Shown piece by piece: positions 17,586 to 26,885 of a stretch of 64,000 bases of DNA. The first letter of the stretch is position 1. Every line of letters begins with the position of its first letter. The notes beneath the pieces are model-generated. The model did not search any database, had not been told where the DNA came from, and worked only from the letters and a program-made list of their open reading frames with translations. The translations under genes were made by a program, and so were the position numbers. The stretch is from Cyclobacteriaceae bacterium. Lineage in GTDB: Bacteria; Bacteroidota; Bacteroidia; Cytophagales; Cyclobacteriaceae. The DNA lies in assembly GCA_019638255.1 (NCBI GenBank), contig JAHBUD010000001.1:3162001-3226000 (forward strand). Reading direction: 5' to 3'.

Positions 17586-18100
17586 GACGGATAGTACGGA
17601 CTGATCATCAAATATACGATAACACCTGTTACGGCAACATAAAGCCAAAGCGGAAACGTGTACCGGGCCAACGCCTTGTGCGTCTCAAAATTACCGGAAA
17701 GTGCGCGACCGAACGAAAACAAAACAAAAGGAATAACTACTACCGACAAAATTATGTGTGTAATCAGGATAAAGTAATAGATATAGCGGATTGCTCCTTC
17801 GCCTCCAAAGGGGATAGATTCGCTGGTCATGTGGTACAGCATATACATAACCAGAAAAGTGGCGGATAAAGCAATGCAGGTTTTCATCAGGTACTCGTGC
17901 AACCTCTGTTTTTTATTTTTGATGGCCGCAACGGCCACTGCGAGCAGTAAGGCTGTTAGACCATTAATAGACGCATAGATGGGGGGCAGAAATGAAAAAT
18001 CATAACCGTCAATCTTTACCCGGAAAAGGATAGCCACGACAATGGGTATTACAATCGAAATTGCTATGATCGTCTTTTTATAAGGGTCGGGTTGTTTCAC
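17582..18100 (-). CDS. DUF420 family membrane protein
   Basis: This 172-residue protein has about five hydrophobic helices and the conserved polar features of DUF420 (YLMKTCIALSATFLVMYMLYH, YFILITHIILSVVVIPF, HKALARYTFPLWLYVAVTGV). DUF420 proteins accompany caa3-type oxidase genes and are thought to help oxidase or heme biogenesis; this is not proven. Intramembrane histidines (YHMT, THIIL, HKALARY) could bind heme or copper. The gene is 1 base from the Sco-like gene stop and shares an ATGA overlap with the next gene. Confidence 0.87.
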   Translation of the reverse strand: MKQPDPYKKTIIAISIVIPIVVAILFRVKIDGYDFSFLPPIYASINGLTALLLAVAVAAIKNKKQRLHEYLMKTCIALSATFLVMYMLYHMTSESIPFGGEGAIRYIYYFILITHIILSVVVIPFVLFSFGRALSGNFETHKALARYTFPLWLYVAVTGVIVYLMISPYYPS

Positions 18101-18101
18101 T

Positions 18102-18635
18102 TCAGTATTTCTTTAAAATTATTTTTGTTTCCAGGATCAGGCGATCAATTTCTTCCCGGTTATTCAATTGGTAATTACCCCTGATCCTCCGCTCATTATC
18201 AACAAGAACCAGATCATATGGTTCCGTTAGAAAGAAAAAACACCGTTGAATCAATTGCACACTGTCTGGAGATAGTTTACTATATTTCATTGCTTCAGAT
18301 TGATTAAGGATGGAGTCAACCGAAATACCAAACATGCGCAGTCTAGCCGTTGCAGGATGCGTACGCAACCTATCCCATTGCTTACCTTCATGGAGTTCGC
18401 CCACATAGAAAAGTGATAAACTATCCTTTTCGGACCACCCAAATTGGCTTAATACTTCCTCTGGTATAGCATAAGGTCCTGTAAAAACTCGTCCACATCC
18501 ATCCCTGAAAGGTGCGCCATCTGTATACAAGGGTGGTACATCAAACTCATTCTTTCCAAAAAATTTCAGAAAAAGAAAAATTAATACGGGCAAGGCCAGC
18601 GCAAGTACCAACAAAATAAATCGACCACCTTTCAT
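18102..18635 (-). CDS. Sco-like thioredoxin-fold protein without the copper-binding cysteines
   Basis: The 177-residue product has an N-terminal signal-anchor (FILLVLALALPVLIFLFLKFF) and a periplasmic domain whose end, YDLVLVDNERRIRGNYQLNN, is strongly reminiscent of the C-terminal part of Sco/SenC proteins. The place where Sco proteins carry CxxxC holds only FYVGELHEGKQW, so the normal copper site is missing. Sco proteins insert copper into CuA of oxidase subunit II. Here the position just behind the oxidase operon supports a related assembly role, but not a canonical one. Spacing of 1 base to DUF420 shows co-transcription. A terminator precedes the gene. Confidence 0.7.
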   Translation of the reverse strand: MKGGRFILLVLALALPVLIFLFLKFFGKNEFDVPPLYTDGAPFRDGCGRVFTGPYAIPEEVLSQFGWSEKDSLSLFYVGELHEGKQWDRLRTHPATARLRMFGISVDSILNQSEAMKYSKLSPDSVQLIQRCFFFLTEPYDLVLVDNERRIRGNYQLNNREEIDRLILETKIILKKY

Positions 18636-18642
18636 CGCAATT

Positions 18643-18677
18643 ACTAAAAAATAAAGGCTTAAGTATACCTTAAGCCT
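18643..18677 (-). terminator. Rho-independent terminator of the act-cta operon
   Basis: On the minus strand a perfect 9-base stem (AGGCTTAAG/CTTAAGCCT, 18655-18677, 5-base loop) is followed by a T-rich tract TTATTTTTT. It lies directly after the subunit IV gene and before the Sco-like gene, so it should end or attenuate the long respiratory transcript. Confidence 0.75.
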
Positions 18678-18705
18678 CTATCATGACTTTACTTAATTAA
18701 AAAAA

Positions 18706-19041
18706 TCAGAGTCTGCCCAGGTAAATGTGAAGGCCTTCGTAAACAAAAGCTACAAGCATCCAAACCACAAACACCATGGGGATTAAAATTGACCAGAGCA
18801 ATACTTTGGTTTCATACCGCAAGTGCATAAACTCCATAACAATGTATCCAGCCTTTACAATCGTCATCAAGATAAACGTCCAGACACGGAGATCCTTTAA
18901 TTCATGGGGTACCGTAAATGCCACCGCAAATTCCGCCAGGGTAACCAAACCCAATATGCCGGCAACTCGCCAAAGTTTTTTAATCTTCTCTGTATCGGGA
19001 GGCAGTACTGTTATTTGTGGAGTTTCTTCTGAATGCGCCAT
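18706..19041 (-). CDS. Cytochrome c oxidase subunit IV-type protein
   Basis: The 111-residue membrane protein has three helices (VAGILGLVTLAEFAVAFTV, WTFILMTIVKAGYIVMEFMHL, LLWSILIPMVFVVWMLVAFVY), the layout of prokaryotic subunit IV (COX4_pro). The conserved glutamate/histidine helix (YIVMEFMHLRYE) is present. It stabilises the heme-copper oxidase complex in the inner membrane. It is the last gene of the respiratory operon, 29 bases behind a subunit III gene and followed by a terminator. Confidence 0.88.
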   Translation of the reverse strand: MAHSEETPQITVLPPDTEKIKKLWRVAGILGLVTLAEFAVAFTVPHELKDLRVWTFILMTIVKAGYIVMEFMHLRYETKVLLWSILIPMVFVVWMLVAFVYEGLHIYLGRL

Positions 19042-19070
19042 GATCTGTACTTAGTTATTTCGTTATGTTA

Positions 19071-19823
19071 TTAAACCAGGTAAAAGAATGTAAACACAAA
19101 TACCCAAACAAGGTCTACAAAGTGCCAATACAACCCTACTTTCTCAACCATCTCATAGTGTCCTCTCCGCTCGTACACACCCGTAACGGTATTGTAGTAA
19201 ATCAGGAAGTTCAACATTACACCACTGAATACGTGGAAACCGTGAAACCCAGTAATAAAAAAGAAGAACGCTGCGAAATCCGGTGGACCATACTGGTTAA
19301 TGGAAAGGTTAGCTCCAAAGAATTTCGTGCCGTCAGCTAACAAACCACCTGCATCGGTACCGTGTATAAAGTGCGACCACTCCCATGCCTGGCAAGACAA
19401 GAAAGTAATTCCACCAATAATTGTCCAGAGCATCCATTTCTCAACTGCGGGCTTGTCCATGCGGTGACCTGCTTCTACAGCCAATACCATGGTTACAGAG
19501 CTCATAATCAGAATAAAGGTCATTAACCCAACGAAAACAAGCGGTGCTGTTAAACCATGAAAGAATGGTACTGCATCGAATACCTTTTCAGGAATTGGCC
19601 AATAAGCCTGCGAAAAGACAAAATTCTCAACTGCACCATCGTACCCTGCATGTGAGGAGCGAACCAGCCCGTAGGTGATTAACAAAGCCGAAAAAGTAAA
19701 GGCATCGGAGAGCAGGAAAAACCACATCATGAGTTTGCCATAACTGGCGTTCATGGGTGAAACCCCGCCATCCCAAACAGATTTTCCGGGAGCTGGTACG
19801 GTTACGGTTGAGGTGCTTGCCAT
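19071..19823 (-). CDS. Cytochrome c oxidase subunit III (250-residue copy)
   Basis: This is the larger of two consecutive subunit III-like genes. It shows seven hydrophobic segments and the family motifs GFHGFHVFSGVMLNFLI and YWHFVDLVWVFVFTFFYL. Subunit III does not hold redox centres but supports proton uptake and stability of subunit I. A longer loop after the second helix distinguishes it from the shorter neighbour. Pairs of subunit III genes are usual in Bacteroidota caa3-type clusters, so both are probably structural parts. Confidence 0.92.
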   Translation of the reverse strand: MASTSTVTVPAPGKSVWDGGVSPMNASYGKLMMWFFLLSDAFTFSALLITYGLVRSSHAGYDGAVENFVFSQAYWPIPEKVFDAVPFFHGLTAPLVFVGLMTFILIMSSVTMVLAVEAGHRMDKPAVEKWMLWTIIGGITFLSCQAWEWSHFIHGTDAGGLLADGTKFFGANLSINQYGPPDFAAFFFFITGFHGFHVFSGVMLNFLIYYNTVTGVYERRGHYEMVEKVGLYWHFVDLVWVFVFTFFYLV

Positions 19824-19844
19824 GGTTAGAAAGTAAGGTTTTGT

Positions 19845-20438
19845 TTACGGGTTCAATAATAAGAAGATGAACAAATATAGCCAAAGTCCGCCCAAAAAAT
19901 GCCAGTAAGTAGCGCACATTTCGAGCTGAATAAGGCTTTTTGAGTGTACTTTAAACATGAATGTGTTAATGAAAACAATGGCCAGAAAAACGAGGCCACT
20001 AACGATGTGCAACCCATGTACTGCGGGTAAAATCCACAAGAAGGAATGAGACACATTGCTGCCTGTTAAATGTTGTTTCAGGGCCACCATTTCACCATAC
20101 GCCATATACTGCCCCACCAGGAATGAAATACCCAGAAACATGGTGGCCGCCAAGGCAATTTTCAATTGCTGGATATTATCCCGCTTCGCGGCCAGGTATG
20201 CCCAGATCATGGTAACGCTGCTCAATACAACGAGCACCGAATTCGTCCAGAATTGAGCCGGTAAAATAATCTCGGCCCATCCTGTGTCGGCCCGCTTCAC
20301 GAGGTATGCGCTAGTCCATGCCCCAAAAAGCATCACCACACTCATCATAAACAACCAAAGTGCAAATTTCTTTGGGTTCATTGACAGCGGTTTCTTCGCT
20401 TCTTCAATAATCTTAAACTCCTTAATGTCAACGCTCAT
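19845..20438 (-). CDS. ctaE: Cytochrome c oxidase subunit III (197-residue copy)
   Basis: The 197-residue protein has five membrane helices, as in SoxM/caa3 five-helix subunit III, with motifs SLSMNPKKFALWLFMMS-like N-terminus, HGLHIVSGLVFLAIVF and TYWHFLGGLWLYLFIFLLL. It sits in the inner membrane next to subunit I. It is 21 bases upstream of the second subunit III gene and 32 bases behind ctaB, all on the same strand. Confidence 0.92.
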   Translation of the reverse strand: MSVDIKEFKIIEEAKKPLSMNPKKFALWLFMMSVVMLFGAWTSAYLVKRADTGWAEIILPAQFWTNSVLVVLSSVTMIWAYLAAKRDNIQQLKIALAATMFLGISFLVGQYMAYGEMVALKQHLTGSNVSHSFLWILPAVHGLHIVSGLVFLAIVFINTFMFKVHSKSLIQLEMCATYWHFLGGLWLYLFIFLLLNP

Positions 20439-20470
20439 ATAATCTTAATTATCGATCATTCACAAAAACG

Positions 20471-21367
20471 CTAAACCTTGTCGAGCAAATAGGCGATTTG
20501 AACGATGGGTAGATACAAGAAAGATCCAAACATAATACGCAAGGCACTGGCCCTGCTCCCATTTTTCATCAACGAAAAAGTTTGTGCCAAAAACAATACA
20601 CCACAAACCGTTACCACAATGGCTGAGTCGATTCCTGTTATTCCAAACTTTGCAGGAAGCAATCCGAGAGGAAGAAGAAATAATGTATAGATCATTATCT
20701 GCACAGCAGTATTGAAATCTTTACGGCCTCCAAAGGGAAGGAGCTTGAAGCCTGCCTTTTTGTAATCGTCATCAGCCAACCAGGCAATAGCCCAAAAATG
20801 AGGGAACTGCCAAATAAACTGGATTGAGAAAATAATCAGCGCCTCGTGCGAGATGGCCCCTGTTGCTGCTACCCAACCCAAAAGTGGTGGCAATGCACCC
20901 GGTATGGCTCCAACAAAAACAGCAATGGAACCCACGCGCTTCAATGGTGTATAAACAAAGCTGTATAACAGCATTGACACAATCGACAAGGAAACGGTTA
21001 AAGGATTTGTAAATCGAAAGAGAATATAAATACTTAGCACTGCGCACAACGCTGCGAAAATGATCGCTTCACGAACGGTAACCCTGCCGGTTGGCAAAGG
21101 CCGGTTCATGGTGCGTGTCATTAGTTTATCAAAGTCTTTTTCAATAACTTGATTAATAGCAATGGATGCACCGGAAAGCAAAAAGCCACCAAGAAACACC
21201 ATGCTGAGTGTAACCCAATTCAAACTTGGCGAAGCCAACGTAAACCCGAATGCACATGAAAAAGCTACCAGAAGTGAAAGCCTGAACTTGAGCAACTCCC
21301 AATAAGCTTTTGCCCGAGCAAGTGCCCAAATTCCTAAGCCATATGAAGTTAATTGTCCGATAACCAT
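20471..21367 (-). CDS. ctaB: Heme O synthase (protoheme IX farnesyltransferase)
   Basis: CtaB adds a farnesyl group to heme B, the first step towards heme A for the oxidase. The 298-residue UbiA-family membrane protein shows the first Asp-rich motif NQVIEKDFDKLMTRTMNRP and the second LADDDYKKAGFKLLP, with nine or so helices. The start at MVIGQLTSYGLG fits the family. It follows ctaA by 3 bases, so the two heme-modifying enzymes are made together with the oxidase that needs them. Confidence 0.96.
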   Translation of the reverse strand: MVIGQLTSYGLGIWALARAKAYWELLKFRLSLLVAFSCAFGFTLASPSLNWVTLSMVFLGGFLLSGASIAINQVIEKDFDKLMTRTMNRPLPTGRVTVREAIIFAALCAVLSIYILFRFTNPLTVSLSIVSMLLYSFVYTPLKRVGSIAVFVGAIPGALPPLLGWVAATGAISHEALIIFSIQFIWQFPHFWAIAWLADDDYKKAGFKLLPFGGRKDFNTAVQIMIYTLFLLPLGLLPAKFGITGIDSAIVVTVCGVLFLAQTFSLMKNGSRASALRIMFGSFLYLPIVQIAYLLDKV

Positions 21368-21370
21368 ACG

Positions 21371-22396
21371 TTATGATAACACAGGTTTTAATGATGTGTT
21401 TACCCGCAGCGCCAATAAAAACTGGTATCCAAATGTTACCGTGGCCAGTAACAAATGTAACGGCTGTAGGAACGGAGGCACTGCAAAATAAGCCATTCCA
21501 ATACCGCTGATTAAAGTTCCCAAAATTAACAGGAATAGCGTTAGCACGAAATGTTTGTCCATATCGCTTTTCCTTAATTTCATGAATAACCCAACATGAA
21601 CCACCACTACAATCCACGAAAAAGTACGATGGATAACAAAGGTGATACCGATGGCCTCTATCCATTCTGCCCGATTGGCCAGTTGAATGGATACCTGATC
21701 CAAAACTTCCCTGACCTGTGTACCCAGCAGTATCTGCACCAGTACGGTTGCCATACTGGCCAGCAACCACGGAAAAATGCCCTGCTGATAAAACCTCCGC
21801 TCGGTTGTCCGGCCGATCTGATATACCAGATAGATTAACAGGCAAACAATAACCAAGGCCAGAAACATGTGGACGGTTATTGTCCACGGTGTCAGGTTTG
21901 TTGATACAACAATGGACCCGATCCAACCTTGAAAGACTACCAATACAAAGATTATAAAAGCTAAAATTGGCCAGCGTCTGTTTGTACTCCTGAATCGAAG
22001 AGAATATGCAAATACCGCAAAAATCAATAAACCAATTACGGCCCCCATTAGCCGGTTGATGTATTCAATCCATGTTTTAACTGCATTGAAGTCGGCCTCT
22101 TCGCGAATGGATTCGTCTGATAATATCTGATTGGCTGTTTGATTAAAGCCGACTGCTCTGAGGTATTTGGCAAACTTGATGTTCTTTTGGTGGCGATAAT
22201 CTGAATAAATCTCCTTATAATTTTCAGGAAGCTCTTCAACCGATGTAGGCGGAACCCACTGACCAAAACATTTAGGCCAATCCGGGCAACCCATACCAGA
22301 ACCAGTGCTCCTTACGATGCCGCCTACTAAAATCAGCAAGTACACCGCAACCAGTGTAGATAAAGTGAGTCGGTAAAACCTGCGATTAGCTCCCAT
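21371..22396 (-). CDS. ctaA: Heme A synthase
   Basis: CtaA oxidises the methyl group of heme O to a formyl group, giving heme A. The 341-residue protein has eight predicted helices. The extracytoplasmic Cys pair is in GMGCPDWPKCFG, and heme-ligand histidines occur in WTITVHMFLAL, VIHRTFSWIVVVVHVGLF and PLHLLLAT. It is the larger COX15-like type. The gene lies between ctaD (88 bases away) and ctaB (3 bases). Confidence 0.95.
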   Translation of the reverse strand: MGANRRFYRLTLSTLVAVYLLILVGGIVRSTGSGMGCPDWPKCFGQWVPPTSVEELPENYKEIYSDYRHQKNIKFAKYLRAVGFNQTANQILSDESIREEADFNAVKTWIEYINRLMGAVIGLLIFAVFAYSLRFRSTNRRWPILAFIIFVLVVFQGWIGSIVVSTNLTPWTITVHMFLALVIVCLLIYLVYQIGRTTERRFYQQGIFPWLLASMATVLVQILLGTQVREVLDQVSIQLANRAEWIEAIGITFVIHRTFSWIVVVVHVGLFMKLRKSDMDKHFVLTLFLLILGTLISGIGMAYFAVPPFLQPLHLLLATVTFGYQFLLALRVNTSLKPVLS

Positions 22397-22483
22397 GCTT
22401 TGAACAAAAGGATTCAGCCTTCTGGCTGGTCATTAAGCAGAAACCAATCCAAAAGGCTGAACGAGATTTTCTATATCGATGTA

Positions 22484-24367
22484 TTAATGCTTGCTACCCT
22501 CTACTACAATCGCGCCATCACCATTGGAAGTCTCCAGCTTAATGAGCTCATTTTCATGAGGCAGGTTTGACTCCTGAGTCTCTGAGAATGGAATGGTTTG
22601 AGGAATAAAGTCATCCTTTGCACCAGGCTTGCTGTAATCATACGGCCAGCGATATACCGCAGGAATTTCACCCGGCCAATTTCCATGTCCTGGATTACGA
22701 GGCGTAGTCCATTCCAATGTGGTGGATTTCCAAGGGTTGGCTGATGCTTTCCTGCCACGATAAATACTGTAGAAGAAATTGAACAAGAATATAAATTGTG
22801 CTGACAGTGTAAGGATAGCTGCAACACTAACAAGTGTATTTAAGTCAGTGAAGCCCTCAAAGGTTTCGAAATTTGTCCAGGAGTAATATCTTCTAGGGAA
22901 ACCGGCAATACCGATGTAGTGCATGGGGAAGAATACCATATAAACACCTACGAATGTCAACCAGAAATGCACATAGCCCAATTTCTCATTCATCATGCGG
23001 CCAAAAAACTTCGGAAACCAGTGGTACACACCGGCCATCATGCCAAAGAAAGAAGCACTACCCATAACCAGGTGGAAGTGGGCTACCACAAAATAAGTAT
23101 CGTGCAGTTGAATATCGATGGCTGAATTCCCCAGGAAAATTCCGGTAATACCACCCGTTAAGAAGAATGAAACCAAACCAATGGAAAACAACATCGCTGA
23201 AGTAAACCTGATATTACCTTTCCACAGTGTGGTGACGTAATTAAAGATTTTAACCGCAGAGGGCACCGCAATAATCAGCGTTAGCAGCATAAAGATCGAA
23301 CCCAAAAATGGATTCATACCGGTTACGAACATATGGTGCGCCCATACAATAAAAGAAAGAATAGCAATGAACAGCATGGAACCAATCATGGCCTTGTAGC
23401 CAAAAATAGGCTTGCGTGAATTGGTAGCAATAATTTCAGAAGAAATACCTAAGGCAGGTAGTAACACAATATACACTTCCGGGTGACCCAAGAACCAAAA
23501 CAAATGCTGGAAGAGAATCGGGCTTCCACCCACATTGGCAAGAGCTTCTCCTCCTATATAGATGTCGGACAAGAAGAAACTGGTACCAAAACTACGATCG
23601 AAAATAAGCAGCAGCGCTGCAGCAAAAAGCACAGGAAAAGAAAGAACACCAATAATGGCCGTAAAGAAAAACGCCCAGATGGTTAATGGCATTCGTGTAA
23701 ACGACATGCCACGCGTACGCATATTGATAATAGTGGTAATGTAGTTAATACCACCAAGCAGCGAACTTACGATAAATAGCGCCATGGCCACCAACCATAA
23801 TGTCATGCCCAATCCTGATCCATGCATCGCTTGGGGCAAAGCACTGAGCGGTGGGTATACTGTCCATCCTCCACTGGCAGGTCCTGTTTCAATAAAAAAA
23901 GAACTAAGCATTACCACACTGGACAAAAAGAAGAACCAGTACGAAAGCATATTCATAAAACCAGAGGCCATATCACGCGCTCCGATTTGTAATGGAATCA
24001 AAAAGTTTGAAAATGTACCACTCAAACCGGCCGTGAGCACAAAGAAAACCATGATGGTACCGTGCATGGTCACCAGGGCGAGATAGAATTCCGCATCAAT
24101 TTTACCCTCAGGTGTAATCCATCCACCAAGCAATGGCCGTAACCACTCTAAACTCATTTCCGGGAAACCTAATTGCAGGCGGAAAATAACAGAAAGGATC
24201 CCACCAAAGAGCGCCCAGAAAATGCCCGTGATCAGGAATTGCTTGGCAATTACCTTATGATCCTGGCAAAAAATATAATTCGTCCAAAAGTTGCCTTCAT
24301 GATGCTCATGGTCATGATCATCGTGATGATGAGTGTCAATGTTCGTGTGAGTATGTGTTGTTGCCAT
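22484..24367 (-). CDS. ctaD: Cytochrome c oxidase subunit I
   Basis: This 627-residue catalytic subunit carries heme a, heme a3 and CuB. Motifs in order: VTMHGTIMVFFVLTAGLSG (heme a ligand His), HPEVYIVLLPALG (CuB His and the cross-linked Tyr; K-channel), WAHHMFVTGMNP (two CuB His), and LHDTYFVVAHFHLVMG (heme a3 and heme a His). It reduces oxygen to water and pumps protons in the inner membrane. The N-terminus is a His/Asp-rich stretch (HTHTNIDTHHHDDHDHEHH), an unusual extension that could bind metal. It follows ctaC by 13 bases. Confidence 0.98.
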   Translation of the reverse strand: MATTHTHTNIDTHHHDDHDHEHHEGNFWTNYIFCQDHKVIAKQFLITGIFWALFGGILSVIFRLQLGFPEMSLEWLRPLLGGWITPEGKIDAEFYLALVTMHGTIMVFFVLTAGLSGTFSNFLIPLQIGARDMASGFMNMLSYWFFFLSSVVMLSSFFIETGPASGGWTVYPPLSALPQAMHGSGLGMTLWLVAMALFIVSSLLGGINYITTIINMRTRGMSFTRMPLTIWAFFFTAIIGVLSFPVLFAAALLLIFDRSFGTSFFLSDIYIGGEALANVGGSPILFQHLFWFLGHPEVYIVLLPALGISSEIIATNSRKPIFGYKAMIGSMLFIAILSFIVWAHHMFVTGMNPFLGSIFMLLTLIIAVPSAVKIFNYVTTLWKGNIRFTSAMLFSIGLVSFFLTGGITGIFLGNSAIDIQLHDTYFVVAHFHLVMGSASFFGMMAGVYHWFPKFFGRMMNEKLGYVHFWLTFVGVYMVFFPMHYIGIAGFPRRYYSWTNFETFEGFTDLNTLVSVAAILTLSAQFIFLFNFFYSIYRGRKASANPWKSTTLEWTTPRNPGHGNWPGEIPAVYRWPYDYSKPGAKDDFIPQTIPFSETQESNLPHENELIKLETSNGDGAIVVEGSKH

Positions 24368-24380
24368 GTTTAAAAGAATC

Positions 24381-25472
24381 TTAGTTTAGACCTACGCCTG
24401 CTGCCTTTACGCCTTCAAGATATGTTACACCTGCTTCTTCTGGTATGCCTGCTTTAAGGATAGCTGATTCGCGTAATCCTGCAGGAACATTCTTCAGGTA
24501 ATCTGGATTTTGTTTCAACCAGGATTCCTGTTCAGCTTTCCATTTCTCGAAATCTTCTGGTGTGTCAACCACAACATTCATCTTCATTGAAAAATGTCCT
24601 TTGCCACAAATTTCAGTACATGCAAGTTCGTAGTTAAATTCAGGATTACTCAACTCATCACGCATTTCGGCTGTGGTTTTCGTTGCAATAAACTTGAATT
24701 GAGTAGGCATACCCGGTACTGCATCCATCTTCACGCGGAAGTGAGGCAGAAATACACTGTGCAAAACATCTTTCGCCCGGATTTTCAGCAATACTTCCTT
24801 GCCCTTTGGTATGTGCAGCTCCAGCGATTTAAAATCGTCAAACGACTTGTTATCAGTAAGGTCAAGGCCAAACTCATTGATCGCATCAATTTTTTGATAA
24901 TGAACATCGCCCAAGGTATTATCCTTTCCCGGATAGCGAACCGTCCATGCAAATTGTTGACCAATCACTTCAATTACTTCGGCATTTTCAGATGCTGGAG
25001 AAGTTATGTCATTCCAGGCTTTCAGACCAGTAAACACCAACACCGTCAACACCAACGCAGGCACGATCGTCCAGGTTAACTCTAGAAAATGATTGTCAGG
25101 ATAAAATTTGGCTTTCCGCCCCTCCTTATATTGATACTGATAAATAAAAACAAATTTAATAATACTGATAATGGTAAATGCCACTACGGTTACACCCATG
25201 GTAATCCAGAACAATGTATCAGTCCATGCACCGTGTTCAGAGGCGATGGGCAATGTGTAGGAATTAAAGTGGGCAAATGAATACCAGAAGAACCCGGTAA
25301 AACCCACAACCATAAAAATAATAAAGAGCAGGGCATGAATGCCGTTGCTACTGTCTACATCATCTACGCTGGTCTTTGCTCTCGCAATACTTACAAGATT
25401 ACTGATTTTGAAAATCAGGTAAAGGATCACCAGAACCAGCGCTACCCCTAAAATTACAATCAAAGTCGTCAT
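24381..25472 (-). CDS. ctaC: Cytochrome c oxidase subunit II
   Basis: The 363-residue protein has N-terminal membrane helices and a periplasmic cupredoxin domain. The CuA site is complete: His in DVLHSVFLPHFRVKMDAVPG, and CTEICGKGHFSM with both Cys, His and Met. It takes electrons from cytochrome c or directly from alternative complex III. No CxxCH heme motif is fused at the C-terminus, so it is not a caa3-type subunit with its own heme. It is 13 bases behind the actF gene, which links the two complexes in one operon. Confidence 0.96.
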   Translation of the reverse strand: MTTLIVILGVALVLVILYLIFKISNLVSIARAKTSVDDVDSSNGIHALLFIIFMVVGFTGFFWYSFAHFNSYTLPIASEHGAWTDTLFWITMGVTVVAFTIISIIKFVFIYQYQYKEGRKAKFYPDNHFLELTWTIVPALVLTVLVFTGLKAWNDITSPASENAEVIEVIGQQFAWTVRYPGKDNTLGDVHYQKIDAINEFGLDLTDNKSFDDFKSLELHIPKGKEVLLKIRAKDVLHSVFLPHFRVKMDAVPGMPTQFKFIATKTTAEMRDELSNPEFNYELACTEICGKGHFSMKMNVVVDTPEDFEKWKAEQESWLKQNPDYLKNVPAGLRESAILKAGIPEEAGVTYLEGVKAAGVGLN

Positions 25473-25485
25473 AATTATCTAAACA

Positions 25486-26847
25486 TTAAATATGGTGATG
25501 GAGACTCTCTTCTAACAGCGGATGGTTTTTACCAAACAATGGCATCTTCGATAAGCTGCTCAACGTGATCCATAAAAAAGCAGCCAAGAATATGAACGCG
25601 GTGCCGATTTCCAATAGTCCCAATCCACCGTCATTCTGCATTACACCTGGCGTAACCATGTTATAAAAATCAAACCAATGCCCTACGATAATAATCGGGC
25701 AAACCACTTTCAACATTGAAAGATGACGTTTTGCATCTCTCGTCATCAATAACAAGAAGGGCAATACAAAGTTCATGATCAGGTTGGTAAAAAATATCCA
25801 ACTGTAAGGACTTGTTGACATGCGTTCAATGAAGTAAACTGTTTCTTCAGGAATATTGGCATAGTAGATCAACAAGAATTGGCTAAACCAGATGTACGTC
25901 CAGAAAATTGAAAAGGCAAATACAAATTTCCCTAAATCGTGCAGGTGGTTGGCGTTTACAACCTTCAGGTAACCGGCTTCTTTTAGGTATACCACAATTA
26001 AGGTAATCATGGCTAACGCGGTTACCCACCAACTGGCAAATACATACCAACCAAACATGGTACTGAACCAATGTGTATCAATACTCATTACCCAATCCCA
26101 TGCTGCCACCGATGAACTTACTGCGAAAAATACCAGGAACCACGCAGAGATAGAGCGATTTTTAAACCAGTATTTCGAATCGCCCTCGATATCCTCAGCC
26201 ATCATATTTTTCTTGATCATGGTGAAGAACCAGTACCACATACCAAAGAAGATCACCATTCGGGCGATGTAGAAGATGGGGAAGCCACCCGGCTCACCAG
26301 GCCAATAAAAATAAGGTGCCTTGCCATCGATAATCTCATCATAGGATGATCCAGATTTATCGTATAGGTAACTGTGCGTCCAGTGGAAAATGTCATGATT
26401 GGAAATAAACCACAGTACAACAGTTAAACCGAAAGCAACGGGTAACCAGTGTCCCATGGCTAACGGAATTCTCTTAACCCCTGCAGACCACCCGGCCTGA
26501 GCAGCGTATTGTATGGCAACGAAAAATAAACCGATGATGCCCAGTCCGACAAAATAGATATTGTTCATCCACAGGGTTGTGTACATGCGCTTAAGCCAAG
26601 TAGCGGTTCCGTGGTGATGCTCCCCTTCGGTATGATCTTCGTGGGCTACCGCCTCATCAATACTGGCAACCAGTTGTTGTGTTGCTGCATGGCTGTGACC
26701 TTCCGCATGATCATCATGACCACCCTTTGTGGCCAGCCACAAGCCTACAATGAAAAGAAATATGCCCACGCCCAAAAGGATAATAATCTTTCTTTTGGCT
26801 TCTGGGGTGAAGATGAACTTTTCTTCTACTATTGTTGAATGACCCAT
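25486..26847 (-). CDS. actF: Alternative complex III subunit ActF (quinone-side NrfD-like membrane subunit)
   Basis: The start is placed at MGHSTIVEEKF, because the longer open frame has an unconvincing N-terminus reaching into the space behind actE. The 453-residue protein has about ten helices, with a histidine-rich periplasmic loop (AVAHEDHTEGEHHHGTA) after the first one. Conserved segments include YIARMVIFFGMWYWFF and AAWDWVMSIDTHWFSTMFGWY. It is homologous to ActC and forms part of the membrane arm of the quinol:cytochrome c oxidoreductase. It lies 38 bases behind actE and 13 before ctaC. Confidence 0.92.
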   Translation of the reverse strand: MGHSTIVEEKFIFTPEAKRKIIILLGVGIFLFIVGLWLATKGGHDDHAEGHSHAATQQLVASIDEAVAHEDHTEGEHHHGTATWLKRMYTTLWMNNIYFVGLGIIGLFFVAIQYAAQAGWSAGVKRIPLAMGHWLPVAFGLTVVLWFISNHDIFHWTHSYLYDKSGSSYDEIIDGKAPYFYWPGEPGGFPIFYIARMVIFFGMWYWFFTMIKKNMMAEDIEGDSKYWFKNRSISAWFLVFFAVSSSVAAWDWVMSIDTHWFSTMFGWYVFASWWVTALAMITLIVVYLKEAGYLKVVNANHLHDLGKFVFAFSIFWTYIWFSQFLLIYYANIPEETVYFIERMSTSPYSWIFFTNLIMNFVLPFLLLMTRDAKRHLSMLKVVCPIIIVGHWFDFYNMVTPGVMQNDGGLGLLEIGTAFIFLAAFLWITLSSLSKMPLFGKNHPLLEESLHHHI

Positions 26848-26885
26848 GTTATGTCTGTTAACTCGGTTTGTCGAAATTGTTAATC

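Noticed and set aside
24594..25079. 161-codon open frame antisense to ctaC
   Set aside because: Shadow of the well-supported subunit II gene; translation shows no family features.
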